Shown: positions 1 to 9,166 of the stretch, in pieces
How positions within the stretch are numbered: the stretch's first letter is position 1
How the letters are laid out: each line of letters opens with the position of its first letter
Origin: Mycolicibacterium sphagni
Lineage (GTDB): Bacteria; Actinomycetota; Actinomycetes; Mycobacteriales; Mycobacteriaceae
NCBI RefSeq assembly: GCF_013337765.1
Contig: NZ_VBSB01000010.1
Coordinates: forward strand, 62,001-126,000
Direction: 5' to 3'
Length of the DNA: 64,000 nt
Translations under genes and position numbers: made by a program
The notes under the pieces: model-generated
What the model was told of the DNA's origin: nothing
Databases searched by the model: none
The model's input: only the letters and a program-made list of their open reading frames with translations

Positions 1-3000
1 AGCTTGGCGTATACGTGCGTGAGGTGCGTCTGCACAGTTCGCGTCGAGACGAACATCCGCTCAGCGACCTGCTTGTTGGCCAGACCTTCACTGACCAGTC
101 GGACCACATCGAGCTCGGTCGGCGTCAGCGACGCCCATCCGCTCGATGGCCGTTTGCGCGCACCGCGACCACGCTGGGCATAGGCGATCGCTTCGTCTGT
201 CGACAACCTGGCGCCTTCGGCCCAGGAAGCCGCAAAGGCATTCTCACCCAATGCTTCGCGCAGCATCGCGACAGCGGCGTTGTAGCCAGAGTCGTGGATT
301 TTGAACCTGACGATGCCGAGCCGCTGCCGCGCGGCATCGGCGCCCCCGAAGAGTCGCACCGCCTCCGCGTGACTACCGGCCGCCGCGGCCAGACCTGCCA
401 GACACTCCAGGATGTCCGGAACACCGAGGTACGACTCCACGGCGACGCTCTGGCGCAACGCCCGATGGGCGCAGTCTTCGGCCACTTCAGGCCGGCCCTC
501 TGCGATCGCGACGCGTGTGCGTGCCGTCAGCGCCATCACCGCGTAGGTCGGCCTGTCGAGGTTCTCGGCGACCGCCTTCTCAGCCCACCGCCGCGCCTCG
601 TCGAGATCGCCTCCGGCGAGCGCTGTTTCGGCGGTCAGATACCAGCCTGTCTTCGCAACTTCCGGCTGAAGGTTCATCAGTGGTGAAGCCAGTGCGCCAG
701 CGTGTTCGGCCCGCTCGACATCACCTGCGGCCAGCGCGGCCAGTGCAAGTACCCAATACGCAAAACCCAACGGCATCCCACCAATCTCAGCCGAGGCTTC
801 GATTGCCAGCTCGACCGCCGTCTGAGCGGCAGATGTCTGGCCCTGGTAGGCGAGCGGCCAGCCCTGGCTGGCCCGCACCATCGCACCCCACAGGAGGTCG
901 TGAGCGGCTTCGGCCTCGACGGCCGTTTCCTCGAACTCGGCGACGGAATCGGTCAGGTCGCCCCGCCACAACCGGGCGAGTCCGAGGCACCAACGACACT
1001 GCCGCGACACAAATCGGTCGCCGATCTCGTCGGCAAAACCACGTCCCTCCTCCGCGGTCGCGAGAGCCGCACGAGGGTCACTGATCATCGTTGCGCCGTA
1101 CGCCTGCCAACCCAGGATCTGGCTGACCAGCCACGCGTCGTCAACCGACCGCGCAAGTCCGAGTGCCTCCGCAAAATACGGACGAGCCTGCTCGGCGTTG
1201 TGCCCACGGACACAACCGTTGGCCGTGAGCGCCCGCGCCAGCAGCGCCGGGTCATCGATCTCGCGTGCGATTGTCAGTGCCTCTTCGGCTTGATCCGCGT
1301 CTCCTGCGGCCATCCAGGACTCGAGCATCGCCTTGTCGGCAAGTGCACGTGCTCGCGGTGCCTGCGGGGAATCGGCATGGGCGTCGACAAGGGCCGCCTC
1401 CAGCCAGGCCAGCCCTTCTCGGATGTGGCCACGCGCCAACCACAGCGGTTGCAGTGACGACGCCAAGGTCAACGCCTCAGCCATGCCCGCGCGTTCGCGA
1501 CTCCACGCGAATGCGGCACGCAGATTGTCGATCTCGAGTTCGGCTTGATCCAACCGCTGCTCATGATCAGCGTGTTCGGGCTTGTCCAACGCGATCGCCA
1601 GCCACAGGTAGTAGTCACGGTGCCGTGTTCGGACGGCGTCGGCCTCACCGGATTCGGCCAGCTTTTCCAGCGCGTACTGACGTACGGTCTCCAACAATCG
1701 GTATCGCGTTGGGCCCAAGGCGCTTTCGACGGTGACAAGCGACTTGTCGACAAGCAGCGTGAGTTCGTCGAGAACCTGGTAGCGCTCGACACTTCCACCA
1801 CCGCCGACGGTCTGCGCCGCGCGGAGGTCGAAGCTACCGGTGAACGGGGCCAGTCGCCGGAACAGCACGCGTTCAGGCTCGGTGAGCAGCGCATGCGACC
1901 AATCCACGGATGCTCGCAGAGTCTGCTGGCGGCGCACCGCTGTACGCGCCCCGCCGGTCAGCAACCGGAACCGGTCATGCAGGCTGTCGACGATTTCCTG
2001 CACAGACAGCGCCCGCACCCGTGCCGCGGCAAGCTCGATCGCGAGCGGCATGCCGTCGAGCCGACGACATATCTCGGTCACCGCGGACGCATTCTCATCG
2101 GTGACCGAGAAGTCGGGCCGCACCTTACGGGCGCGGTCGCCGAACAGATCGATCGCCTCGCAATCCAGCGACAGAGACGGGACTCGCCACGTCGCCTCGC
2201 TGGCCACCCCGATCGGCTCGCGGCTTGTGGCCAACACAACCAGCGCGGGACATTCGGCCAGCAGCGTGTCGATGAGAGTGGCGCACGGGTCCAGCAGGTG
2301 TTCGCAGTTGTCCAACAGGATGAGCAGATGGCGGTCACCGACGAATCGGACCAGTGCCTCGGTTGCGGAGCGACCCGGCTGATCGGGCAGGCCGAGCGCA
2401 CGTGCCGTGGCCACCGACACGAGGTCGGGATCTGAAATCGGGGCCAGATCGACATACGCGATCCCCCCGCTGAATTCGCCGGCCGCGCGAGCTGCGACCT
2501 GCACCGCCAGTCGCGTCTTTCCCGAGCCGCCCGCGCCCGTCAGAGTCACAAGTCGGTTCTGCGCCAGGAGCAGTCGCACTTGCGTCATCTCTGCGTCGCG
2601 CCCGATGAAACTCGTCAATTGAGCTGGAAGATTATGTGACGCAGCGCTATTTCCCGTGCGCAGCGGCGGGAAGTCGTTGTGGACGTCCGCATGACACAGT
2701 TGCACCACGCGTTCCGGGCGTGGCAGGTCCCGCAACGGATGCATGCCGAGCTCGCTCAGCCACGCGTCGGCAGGGAGCCGGTCGACGACAAGATCGTGCG
2801 CCGTGCCCGACATGACCGTTTGGCCACCGTGCGCCAGATCGCGCAGCCGCGCCGTCCGGCTGATGGTTGCGCCGATGTAGTTACCCTCGTCGCGCAGCTG
2901 GATCTCACCGGTATGCACGCCGATGCGCAAACGGATTGGCATCAGCGGTGCGCGCTGCAAATCCAGGGCGCATGCCACGGCGTCACTCGCGCGGGTGAAT

Positions 3001-3224
3001 GCGACGACGAAGCTGTCACCCTCACCTTGCTCTACCGGTCGCACGCCATCGTGTGCGGCGACGACGTCGGTCAGCGTGCGGTCGAGACGCGCGACGGCGG
3101 CCGTCATCTCGTCCGGCTGGGTCTCCCACAGCCGGGTCGATCCCTCGATGTCGGCGAGCAGCAACGTCACCGTTCCGGTCGGCAGTCCGCTCACGCCCAG
3201 CTCGCTCCACTCGGTTGCGCTCAT
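1..3224 (-). CDS. LuxR-family regulator with N-terminal cyclase-like domain and STAND ATPase core (3' end beyond the window)
   Basis: The frame is open from ATG 3224 to the left edge, about 1074 codons. Domains in order: a class III nucleotide-cyclase-like domain (residues ~15-180), an NB-ARC/STAND-type ATPase with P-loop GAGGSGKT near 230-237 and Walker B-like LLILLDNCEH, a long alpha-helical TPR-like region, and a C-terminal LuxR helix-turn-helix (TPTELDVVRLVSEGLANKQV) that is cut just before its end. In the cyclase domain both metal-binding Asp residues are present (D25, D70). The substrate-specifying Lys/Asp positions read Gln66 and Asn115, and the usual transition-state Asn is Ser122. 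I recall the same Gln/Asn pair in M. tuberculosis Rv0386, which keeps weak activity. It is divergent from the P450 gene at 3352, separated by 127 bp. Its ligand and targets cannot be read from sequence. Confidence 0.9.
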   Translation of the reverse strand, partial: MSATEWSELGVSGLPTGTVTLLLADIEGSTRLWETQPDEMTAAVARLDRTLTDVVAAHDGVRPVEQGEGDSFVVAFTRASDAVACALDLQRAPLMPIRLRIGVHTGEIQLRDEGNYIGATISRTARLRDLAHGGQTVMSGTAHDLVVDRLPADAWLSELGMHPLRDLPRPERVVQLCHADVHNDFPPLRTGNSAASHNLPAQLTSFIGRDAEMTQVRLLLAQNRLVTLTGAGGSGKTRLAVQVAARAAGEFSGGIAYVDLAPISDPDLVSVATARALGLPDQPGRSATEALVRFVGDRHLLILLDNCEHLLDPCATLIDTLLAECPALVVLATSREPIGVASEATWRVPSLSLDCEAIDLFGDRARKVRPDFSVTDENASAVTEICRRLDGMPLAIELAAARVRALSVQEIVDSLHDRFRLLTGGARTAVRRQQTLRASVDWSHALLTEPERVLFRRLAPFTGSFDLRAAQTVGGGGSVERYQVLDELTLLVDKSLVTVESALGPTRYRLLETVRQYALEKLAESGEADAVRTRHRDYYLWLAIALDKPEHADHEQRLDQAELEIDNLRAAFAWSRERAGMAEALTLASSLQPLWLARGHIREGLAWLEAALVDAHADSPQAPRARALADKAMLESWMAAGDADQAEEALTIAREIDDPALLARALTANGCVRGHNAEQARPYFAEALGLARSVDDAWLVSQILGWQAYGATMISDPRAALATAEEGRGFADEIGDRFVSRQCRWCLGLARLWRGDLTDSVAEFEETAVEAEAAHDLLWGAMVRASQGWPLAYQGQTSAAQTAVELAIEASAEIGGMPLGFAYWVLALAALAAGDVERAEHAGALASPLMNLQPEVAKTGWYLTAETALAGGDLDEARRWAEKAVAENLDRPTYAVMALTARTRVAIAEGRPEVAEDCAHRALRQSVAVESYLGVPDILECLAGLAAAAGSHAEAVRLFGGADAARQRLGIVRFKIHDSGYNAAVAMLREALGENAFAASWAEGARLSTDEAIAYAQRGRGARKRPSSGWASLTPTELDVVRLVSEGLANKQVAERMFVSTRTVQTHLTHVYAK

Positions 3225-3351
3225 GTTAGTCAGGGTGCCGCGACCGCGTAGCGCAGAACATCAGCGCAACCGCGTAAATGTACGACCCGCCGATGCGGAA
3301 ATACGATGTTCGACCGATCTTGTGCGGACGCCGAAGCCACATGGTCGATGT
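3225..3351. promoter_or_regulatory. Divergent intergenic region between the LuxR-type regulator and the P450
   Basis: This 127-bp stretch separates two divergent starts (ATG 3224 minus, ATG 3352 plus), so it must hold both promoters. No strong Shine-Dalgarno precedes ATG 3352. A short inverted repeat, CGTA-AATG-TACG, is visible near 3275-3286, but it is too short to call an operator. Control of the P450 by the adjacent regulator is a plausible guess only. Confidence 0.4.
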
Positions 3352-4578
3352 ATGACCACAGGCACAAGCACCGCCACCGATCTACCCACCATCGCCTACG
3401 AGCGGGCCGATACCCCCGACGAGGCGCACCAGTTGATCCGGCAGGCGCGACGGCACGGTCCGATCGCCGTGGGCCCCCACGGACCGGAAGTCCTGACATA
3501 CGACCTCGTCCGCACCGTCCTACGCGACGACCGGTTCGGAATGCCCAAAGGACTGGGCCTCGCAGCTCAGGGCATCACCTCCGGGGAGCTGTGGGACATC
3601 GCTGTCAAAGGGTTGTTGAGCCTCGACGGCGCCGAACACCGCCGGCAACGACGACTCGTCTCCAGGGCCTTCACCCCCAAGGCGGCCGAGCGACTACGGA
3701 CCATTTGTGCCGATGTCATCACTGAACTGGCCGACCTCCACAGCCCTGCCGGGCGATGCGATGTCGTCGCCGACATCGCCAGGCAATATCCGATTCCGAT
3801 CATCTGCGCCCTGCTCGGCACACCGCGCGAAGACTGGCACCTGTTCTCCGATTGGGCCGACGACATCTTCAAGTTGTTCGACTGGAACCTCGCCAACGAT
3901 GCCCCCGACATCGTGCGAGCCTGGACGGAGCTCGAGGCCTACCTCGACGAGATGGTGGGCCACCGTCGTCACGTGCGCACCGATGATCTGCTCTCCGACA
4001 TGATGCGGGCCGAGGTGGATGGCGATCGGCTGACGCACGACGACCTGCTGACGTTGACCGCGACCCTGCTGATGGCGGGAACCGACACCACACGCAACCA
4101 ACTGGCCGCCGCGGTACAGGTGTTCTGCGACCACCCCGACCAATGGACGCTTCTGGCAGAGCGCCCTGAGTTCGCTCACCAAGCCGTCGAGGAGGTGATG
4201 CGCTATGCGCCGGTCATCTTCACGACGATGCGTGTCGCCCACCACGACGTCGAACTGGCCGGAGTCACCATCCCGGCCGGCACGTTGGTCATCGCCAACA
4301 CCGCCGCCGCGAACCGCGATCCAGCCGTCTACGACGAGCCTGACCGCTTCGACATCACGCGCGGAGGTGCTCCGGCCATGCTCACCTTCGGCGGCGGTAT
4401 CCACTACTGCCTGGGCGCGCACCTGGCGAAAATCGAACTCGCCGAAGCACTCACGACTATGGCGCGGCGCATGCCCGACATCCGCCGCGCTGGCCCCGCC
4501 ACGTGGAAGCCCCTGACAGGTATCACCGGTCCTGTCAGCCTGCCGGTCGACGTTGGCAGCCCGTCGTCGTGCGACTGA
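3352..4578 (+). CDS. Cytochrome P450 (CYP), 408 aa
   Basis: A soluble bacterial class I P450 that would receive electrons from a ferredoxin and ferredoxin reductase; none is encoded nearby. Diagnostic motifs are the I-helix oxygen-binding segment MAGTDTTRNQ (~241-250), the K-helix ExxR in EEVMRY, and the haem-binding loop FGGGIHYCLGAHLA with the thiolate ligand Cys353. The length is normal for the family. The frame is open upstream to 2923, but that stretch overlaps the regulator on the other strand. ATG 3352 begins the conserved-looking N-terminus MTTGTSTATDLP and is preferred. The substrate is unknown and I could not assign a CYP family. Confidence 0.93.
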   Translation: MTTGTSTATDLPTIAYERADTPDEAHQLIRQARRHGPIAVGPHGPEVLTYDLVRTVLRDDRFGMPKGLGLAAQGITSGELWDIAVKGLLSLDGAEHRRQRRLVSRAFTPKAAERLRTICADVITELADLHSPAGRCDVVADIARQYPIPIICALLGTPREDWHLFSDWADDIFKLFDWNLANDAPDIVRAWTELEAYLDEMVGHRRHVRTDDLLSDMMRAEVDGDRLTHDDLLTLTATLLMAGTDTTRNQLAAAVQVFCDHPDQWTLLAERPEFAHQAVEEVMRYAPVIFTTMRVAHHDVELAGVTIPAGTLVIANTAAANRDPAVYDEPDRFDITRGGAPAMLTFGGGIHYCLGAHLAKIELAEALTTMARRMPDIRRAGPATWKPLTGITGPVSLPVDVGSPSSCD

Positions 4579-4613
4579 CGAGAGCGGATGTGACCGCACG
4601 TACGCTGTAGCCC

Positions 4614-5462
4614 ATGCCTGACGACGTCCTGCGCCTCGCGACCTGGAATGTGAATTCGATTCGCACCAGGGTGGACCGGGTCGTCAGCTGGTTGCAGCGC
4701 GGTGATGTCGACGTGCTGGCCATGCAGGAAACCAAGTGCGCCGACGACCAGTTCCCCACGATGCCGTTCCTCGAAGCGGGCTACGAGGTGGTGCACGCCG
4801 GGCTGAACCAGTGGAACGGCGTGGCGATCGCCTCCCGGGTCGGCTTCGACGACGTCGAGGTCGGATTCGACGGTCAGCCGACGTGGAGCAAGGACGGGGC
4901 GGACGCCAAGGCCGAGGCCCGTGCGCTGGCTGCCACCTGTGCCGGCGTCCGGGTGTGGAGCCTCTACGTGCCCAACGGCCGCACCCTGGCCGATCCGCAC
5001 TATCAGTACAAGCTGGAATGGCTTGCTGCCCTTCGCAACACCGCCGAGTTTTGGCTGCAGCACGATCCGCAGCAGCCGATCGCCCTTGTCGGCGACTGGA
5101 ACATCGCACCCACCGACGAGGACGTCTGGGATATCGCGGCGTTCGACGGTGCCACGCACGTCTCGGAGCCAGAACGTAAGGCGTTCAACGCATTCGTCGA
5201 CACCAAGTTCACCGACGTGGTGCGCCCGTATACGCCCGGCCCTGGGGTGTACACCTATTGGGACTACACCCAGCTGGCCTTCCAGAAGCGCCGCGGTATG
5301 CGCATCGACTTCATCCTCGGCTCACCGGGTTTGGCGGCACGGGTGACGCACGCCGAGATCGTCAAGGACGAACGCCGTCCTGGCAAGAAGGGCGACCCGG
5401 CGCCCAGCGATCACGCGCCGGTGCTGGTCGATCTGAGCCGGTGGGAGTCCTCAGGCCGGTGA
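4614..5462 (+). CDS. xthA: Exodeoxyribonuclease III / AP endonuclease XthA
   Basis: A DNA base-excision-repair enzyme of the exonuclease-endonuclease-phosphatase superfamily that cleaves at abasic sites and removes 3'-blocking groups. The 282-aa protein carries the family signatures: the N-terminal RLATWNVNSIRTRV with the metal-binding Asn, the MQETKC segment with catalytic Glu, VGDWNIAPTDEDV with catalytic Asp and Asn, and C-terminal PSDHAPVLVDL with the catalytic His. Full length, ATG start 35 bp after the P450 stop. Its 3' end overlaps the convergent oxidoreductase gene by 12 bp, so no separate terminator fits between them. It matches my memory of M. tuberculosis Rv0427c and marks the start of the conserved block. 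Confidence 0.96.
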   Translation: MPDDVLRLATWNVNSIRTRVDRVVSWLQRGDVDVLAMQETKCADDQFPTMPFLEAGYEVVHAGLNQWNGVAIASRVGFDDVEVGFDGQPTWSKDGADAKAEARALAATCAGVRVWSLYVPNGRTLADPHYQYKLEWLAALRNTAEFWLQHDPQQPIALVGDWNIAPTDEDVWDIAAFDGATHVSEPERKAFNAFVDTKFTDVVRPYTPGPGVYTYWDYTQLAFQKRRGMRIDFILGSPGLAARVTHAEIVKDERRPGKKGDPAPSDHAPVLVDLSRWESSGR

Positions 5463-6470
5463 CGGTTCGCTGACTTTCACCAGCATCTTGCCGACGTTGG
5501 CACCGGTGAACAGCCCGTTGAGCGCGTCGACACAGGATTCCAGCCCGTCGAACACGGTCTCGCGGTGCACCAGCTTGCCTTCGGATTCCCAGCGGCGCAG
5601 ATCGGCGAAGGCCTCGTCGAAGCGGCCCCACATGTCCAGGGCATTGAACCCCTGCATCGAGGCGGTCTTGGCCAGCAGGTTGACGTAGTTGGCGGGCCCA
5701 GGATGCTCGCCGGTGAGGTAGCTGGAGATGACACCGCACAGCACCACCCGGGCTTTGGGAGCCAGCCGGCCCAGCACCGCGTTGAGGATCGGGCCACCGA
5801 CATTGTCGAAATAGACGTTGACGCCCTTGGGGCAGTGCGCCTTCAGGGCGGCGGGGATGTCGTCGTTCTTGTAATCGATACAGGCGTCGAAGCCGAAGTC
5901 CTCCACCACCGCCCGGCATTTGTCCGGCCCGCCGGCGATGCCGACGACCCGGGCACCGGCGATCTTCGCGATCTGTCCGGCCACCGATCCGGTGGCTCCG
6001 GCGGCCGCCGACACCACCACCGTCTCCCCTTCTTGCGGGCGGCCGATGTCGGTCATGCCGAAATAGGCTGTGGCACCGGTCGGCCCGTACACGCTCATGA
6101 TGGCCAACTGGTCGGTCTCGCCGGGGATGGGCGTGCTGAACAGGTCGTCGCGGATGATCGCGTAGTCCTGAAAGCCGGTGAGGGTGGTGACGATCTGGCC
6201 GACGGTGAACGCGTCACACCGGGTTTCGACGACCTCACCGATCCCTGCGGCGCGGATGACCTCGCCGAGCTGCACCGGCGGCAGGTAGCTCGGCTGGTCG
6301 TCGAGCCAGGTCCGGACGGCGGCGTCCAGGCCCACATAGGTGGTGCGCAGCAGCGCCTCACCGTCGGCGAGCTCGGGTGCGGCAGCGGTGACCAGCTCGG
6401 TGTCGGTGGGTTGCACCAAACCGGACGGGCGGCGGCGCAAAAGGATCTGGCGGTTCGTCAACGCGGGCAC
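5451..6470 (-). CDS. Zinc-independent MDR-family NADPH-dependent oxidoreductase (quinone/curcumin reductase-like)
   Basis: A cytosolic medium-chain dehydrogenase/reductase predicted to reduce alpha,beta-unsaturated carbonyls or quinones with NADPH. Seen: a GroES-like N-terminal half, then the nucleotide-binding segment VSAAAGATGSVAGQIAK followed by GARVVGIAGG, and the family segment VNVYFDNVGGPIL. No structural-zinc cysteine cluster is visible, as expected for the leukotriene B4 dehydrogenase / YncB-type subgroup. The frame is open to 6602, but that would run into the divergent membrane-protein gene. GTG 6470 gives the normal ~339 aa beginning VPALTNRQILLRRRP and is chosen. The stop lies inside xthA (12-bp tail-to-tail overlap). 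The physiological substrate is unknown. Confidence 0.88.
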   Translation of the reverse strand: MPALTNRQILLRRRPSGLVQPTDTELVTAAAPELADGEALLRTTYVGLDAAVRTWLDDQPSYLPPVQLGEVIRAAGIGEVVETRCDAFTVGQIVTTLTGFQDYAIIRDDLFSTPIPGETDQLAIMSVYGPTGATAYFGMTDIGRPQEGETVVVSAAAGATGSVAGQIAKIAGARVVGIAGGPDKCRAVVEDFGFDACIDYKNDDIPAALKAHCPKGVNVYFDNVGGPILNAVLGRLAPKARVVLCGVISSYLTGEHPGPANYVNLLAKTASMQGFNALDMWGRFDEAFADLRRWESEGKLVHRETVFDGLESCVDALNGLFTGANVGKMLVKVSEPSPA

Positions 6471-6570
6471 GGTCAGTGAAGCTACCGAAGGTGGCGTCGG
6501 TTTGGAGCCCAGTTGAGACAGACCGCGGTACGGTGTCCCGGACACATTGGCTTCAGACAAGGACGCCGGG

Positions 6571-7449
6571 ATGTTCGACTGGTTCACCCGCGGGTTCACC
6601 ATGGTCGGCGCGAGCTGGGCAGTCCTGAAGGACTATCCGAAACTGGCAGTGTTTCCGGTTTTCTCCGGGATCGCGCTGATCGGCGTGACCGCCGTGCTCG
6701 CCGTCCCCGCCGGTTTGGGCACGGCGGTCGGTGTCGAGCTGAACCTCTCCGACAACACAATGCAATCCCTCGCCTTTGTGGCCTTGTTTGTCTGGTATTT
6801 CCTGTGCACGTTCGTGATCGTGTTCTGCAACGCGGCGCTGATCGCCTGCGCCCTACAGCGCTTCGAAGGCAAGACGCCAACGGTCGGTTCGGGATTCACC
6901 GCCGCGAGCAAACGCCTGCCACAGATCCTCGGCTGGTCACTGGTCGCAGCCACCATCGGGGTGATCTTGCAGGCCATCCAGTCGGTGCTCTCCCAAAAAC
7001 TCGGGTTCATCGGAGAGCTGCTGTCCGGCATCTTCAGCGGAGTCTGGGGCGCAGTGACGTATTTCGTGGTTCCGGTCCTCGTCACCGAAGGTGTCGGCCC
7101 GATCAAAGCCGTCAAGCGTTCTTCGGGCATCCTGCGCCGCACCTGGGGTGAATCCTTCGTCGGTGCAACTGGACTCGGCCTCGTCGCGTTCCTGTTCACG
7201 CTTCCGCTCGTCGCGCTCGTCTTTGGGGTCGCGGCACTAGGCAACGCCGGCGGCGCCGGCAACACCGGCGGGCAGGCGGCCATGGTGGCGCTCGGCGTGA
7301 TCGGGGTCGTCTATCTGCTGGCGCTGATCGTCGTCCTCACTGCGCTCGGTTCGATTTTCCGCGCCGCGGTGTACGTCTACGCCAGCACCGGTGTCGCGCC
7401 CAGCCGCATGGACGCGGCGCTGCTGCAGTCGTCGTTCAAACCCAAGTAG
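6571..7449 (+). CDS. Polytopic membrane protein of the DUF6159 type
   Basis: A 292-aa integral membrane protein with about six hydrophobic helices, including LAVFPVFSGIALIGVTAVLA, the segment from AFVALFVWYF through IVFCNAALIA, and a C-terminal pair separated by a Gly/Asn-rich loop (GNAGGAGNTGG). It begins with the pattern MFDWFTRGFTMVGASWAVLK, which resembles the start I associate with DUF6159 proteins. For that reason ATG 6571, preceded by GGACGCCGGG, is preferred to the in-frame TTG at 6547. The family has no established function. It stands alone, divergent from the oxidoreductase gene. Confidence 0.8.
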   Translation: MFDWFTRGFTMVGASWAVLKDYPKLAVFPVFSGIALIGVTAVLAVPAGLGTAVGVELNLSDNTMQSLAFVALFVWYFLCTFVIVFCNAALIACALQRFEGKTPTVGSGFTAASKRLPQILGWSLVAATIGVILQAIQSVLSQKLGFIGELLSGIFSGVWGAVTYFVVPVLVTEGVGPIKAVKRSSGILRRTWGESFVGATGLGLVAFLFTLPLVALVFGVAALGNAGGAGNTGGQAAMVALGVIGVVYLLALIVVLTALGSIFRAAVYVYASTGVAPSRMDAALLQSSFKPK

Positions 7450-7532
7450 CCGCCCTCGCCTGTTCATTGCGGGCAGGTGAACATTGGGCGATTCGAGTGG
7501 CAATCCCCGATGTCCGAAACCACCATCTTCAG

Positions 7533-7817
7533 ATGGGGTCGTTTGTGTCGGTCTATGTCGATTGGGCAGCCACGGTGGAGCACGTGCGTGCCGCCGCGAA
7601 ACAGGTGCCGGTGCCCGCTGGAGTGCTTCGTGTTGAGGTTGTCGAGGCCGGCGACACCTTCGGTTGCCGGATCGCCGTCGACTTGACCGGCGATTTCGAC
7701 GAACGGCGCGACGGTCCCCGTATCGCCCGGTCGTATGCGGCTCAACTGTCCGAGGTGCTCGCCGTGCCGGCGTTTGCGCTCAACGATCTCATTCTGGTCG
7801 GCCGTTCGGATTGGTGA
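7533..7817 (+). CDS. Hypothetical protein, 94 aa
   Basis: A short open frame starting MGSFVSVYVDW and ending NDLILVGRSDW. The composition is protein-like (alternating hydrophobic beta-type stretches such as GVLRVEVVEAG and an amphipathic ARSYAAQLSEVLA), but no motif is recognised. The frame is open back to TTG 7467, and GTG 7545 is another possible start, so the N-terminus is uncertain. It precedes another small unknown gene by 58 bp on the same strand and may form a transcription unit with it. No signal peptide or membrane segment is visible. Confidence 0.5.
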   Translation: MGSFVSVYVDWAATVEHVRAAAKQVPVPAGVLRVEVVEAGDTFGCRIAVDLTGDFDERRDGPRIARSYAAQLSEVLAVPAFALNDLILVGRSDW

Positions 7818-7875
7818 ACCCGGGCCGTTCTCGGCTCGTCACGAGTTGTTCGTGCGGACATGCTGGGCTGGGCTG

Positions 7876-8253
7876 GTGAGTTCGGACATCGACATCCTGA
7901 TTCCCAAAAGCACCGCACACCAGACGGTGACGTGCATCGACGCACTCATCGAGTTATATCGCCGAGAACGACCCGCCGGAGGTGCGCGGGTCGTCGGCGA
8001 TCTCATCGAGCTCCGCGAGGTGATGTCGCAGAGTATGCGGGCCTCTCGCGATCGCACCGCCCGGGTGGCAGCTGTCACGTTGGTCAGGGTTTCCGATCGT
8101 CTCAAGGCTTGTGCCCAAGACGAATTGGGTCCCGACGAGATGCAGGCCGCGATGTGGCGCACCGCCGGACGGCTGCACCGGTGGGTCGCCGAGGGCGCGG
8201 CTCCGCCGGTGGCTACTCGCCCGTCGCCTGCGCGGACTCCTGAGCCTCGGTGA
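7876..8253 (+). CDS. Hypothetical helical protein, 125 aa
   Basis: Starts at GTG 7876 (VSSDIDILIPKST) and is mostly predicted alpha-helical with charged and Ala-rich segments (LIELYRRERPAGGARVVGDL, DRTARVAAVTLVRVSDRL), ending in a Pro/Arg-rich tail. No enzymatic motif, signal peptide or membrane helix is visible. The frame is open further upstream to 7735 but would overlap the preceding gene. I do not recognise the family. The codon pattern, with strong G/C at third positions, supports coding. Confidence 0.55.
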   Translation: MSSDIDILIPKSTAHQTVTCIDALIELYRRERPAGGARVVGDLIELREVMSQSMRASRDRTARVAAVTLVRVSDRLKACAQDELGPDEMQAAMWRTAGRLHRWVAEGAAPPVATRPSPARTPEPR

Positions 8254-8380
8254 CCGCATCGGCCGCCGTAGCGGCCCGGGTGGGTCGTGCACACACCGCC
8301 TCCCCGCAAATCGCCGGACCAGCGCGAATCGTCTGAAAAGATGACGCCAAGTCCCGTGGCCGATTCGAAGGGGTGACCCA

Positions 8381-9166
8381 TTGCTTGAAACGATAGACAA
8401 GAGACCGACCACCAGTGCGCCCCACGCGCCGCCGCTTTTTGTTCACGGCGCTTGCAGCTCGGCACGGATCTGGGACGATCATTTCCTGGACTTCTTCGCC
8501 GCCAAGGGTTATCGCGCCATCGCACTGAGCCTTCGCGGTCACGGCGCAAGCAGCTCGTCCAAGCCTCTCAAAGATTGTTCTCTTGCCGACTATGTAGAAG
8601 ACGTACGCGCTGTTGCGGCCGAGCTGCCTTCTCCACCGGTCATGATCGGTCATTCGATGGGTTGTTGGGTCGTACTGAATTATCTTGCGAAGCATGGCGC
8701 CTCAGCCGGGATCCTCATGGCGCCCGGTACACCAAAGGGCTTGCGACGGTGGGCACTCCACGCGCTCCGCCGTCACCCGTGGCTTGTATTACGCTGCAAT
8801 ACCTTCGGCAACCCAGTCGATCTATTCGACACCCCGGCCTCGGCCCGTGAATTCTTGTTCAGCGCCAACACGCCAGAGTCCACTGTGACATCGTGCGCCT
8901 CCCGGCTCGAGCCGGAAAGCGCGCGTGCTGCCCGAGAAACGGTGAACCAACTTCCCGATGCGCGCGACATATCAGCACCGCTGCTTGTTCTCGGCGCGGG
9001 AAGCGACGGCTCACGGGTCGACGGAGACGCGGCTGCCGTGGCGGAGATGTATCAGGCAGATATGGAGATATTTCCCGACATGGGACACGTCATGATGCTG
9101 GAGCCCGGATGGTCCGATGTCGCCGAACGAATCCGCACCTGGTTGGACGGCGAGCAGCAGCAGTGA
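8381..9166 (+). CDS. Alpha/beta-fold hydrolase, 261 aa
   Basis: An esterase/lipase-like hydrolase of the AB hydrolase fold. Visible elements: the oxyanion region FVHGACSSARIWDDH, the nucleophile elbow GHSMGCW (Ser), and a late GHVMML with the probable catalytic His; LLVLGAGSDGSRVDGD carries the candidate acid. It starts at TTG 8381, with a good Shine-Dalgarno (AAGGGG) ending a few bases upstream. No signal peptide is seen, so it is probably cytosolic. Its TGA (9164-9166) directly abuts the stop of the convergent exporter gene. Substrate unknown. Confidence 0.85.
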   Translation: MLETIDKRPTTSAPHAPPLFVHGACSSARIWDDHFLDFFAAKGYRAIALSLRGHGASSSSKPLKDCSLADYVEDVRAVAAELPSPPVMIGHSMGCWVVLNYLAKHGASAGILMAPGTPKGLRRWALHALRRHPWLVLRCNTFGNPVDLFDTPASAREFLFSANTPESTVTSCASRLEPESARAARETVNQLPDARDISAPLLVLGAGSDGSRVDGDAAAVAEMYQADMEIFPDMGHVMMLEPGWSDVAERIRTWLDGEQQQ

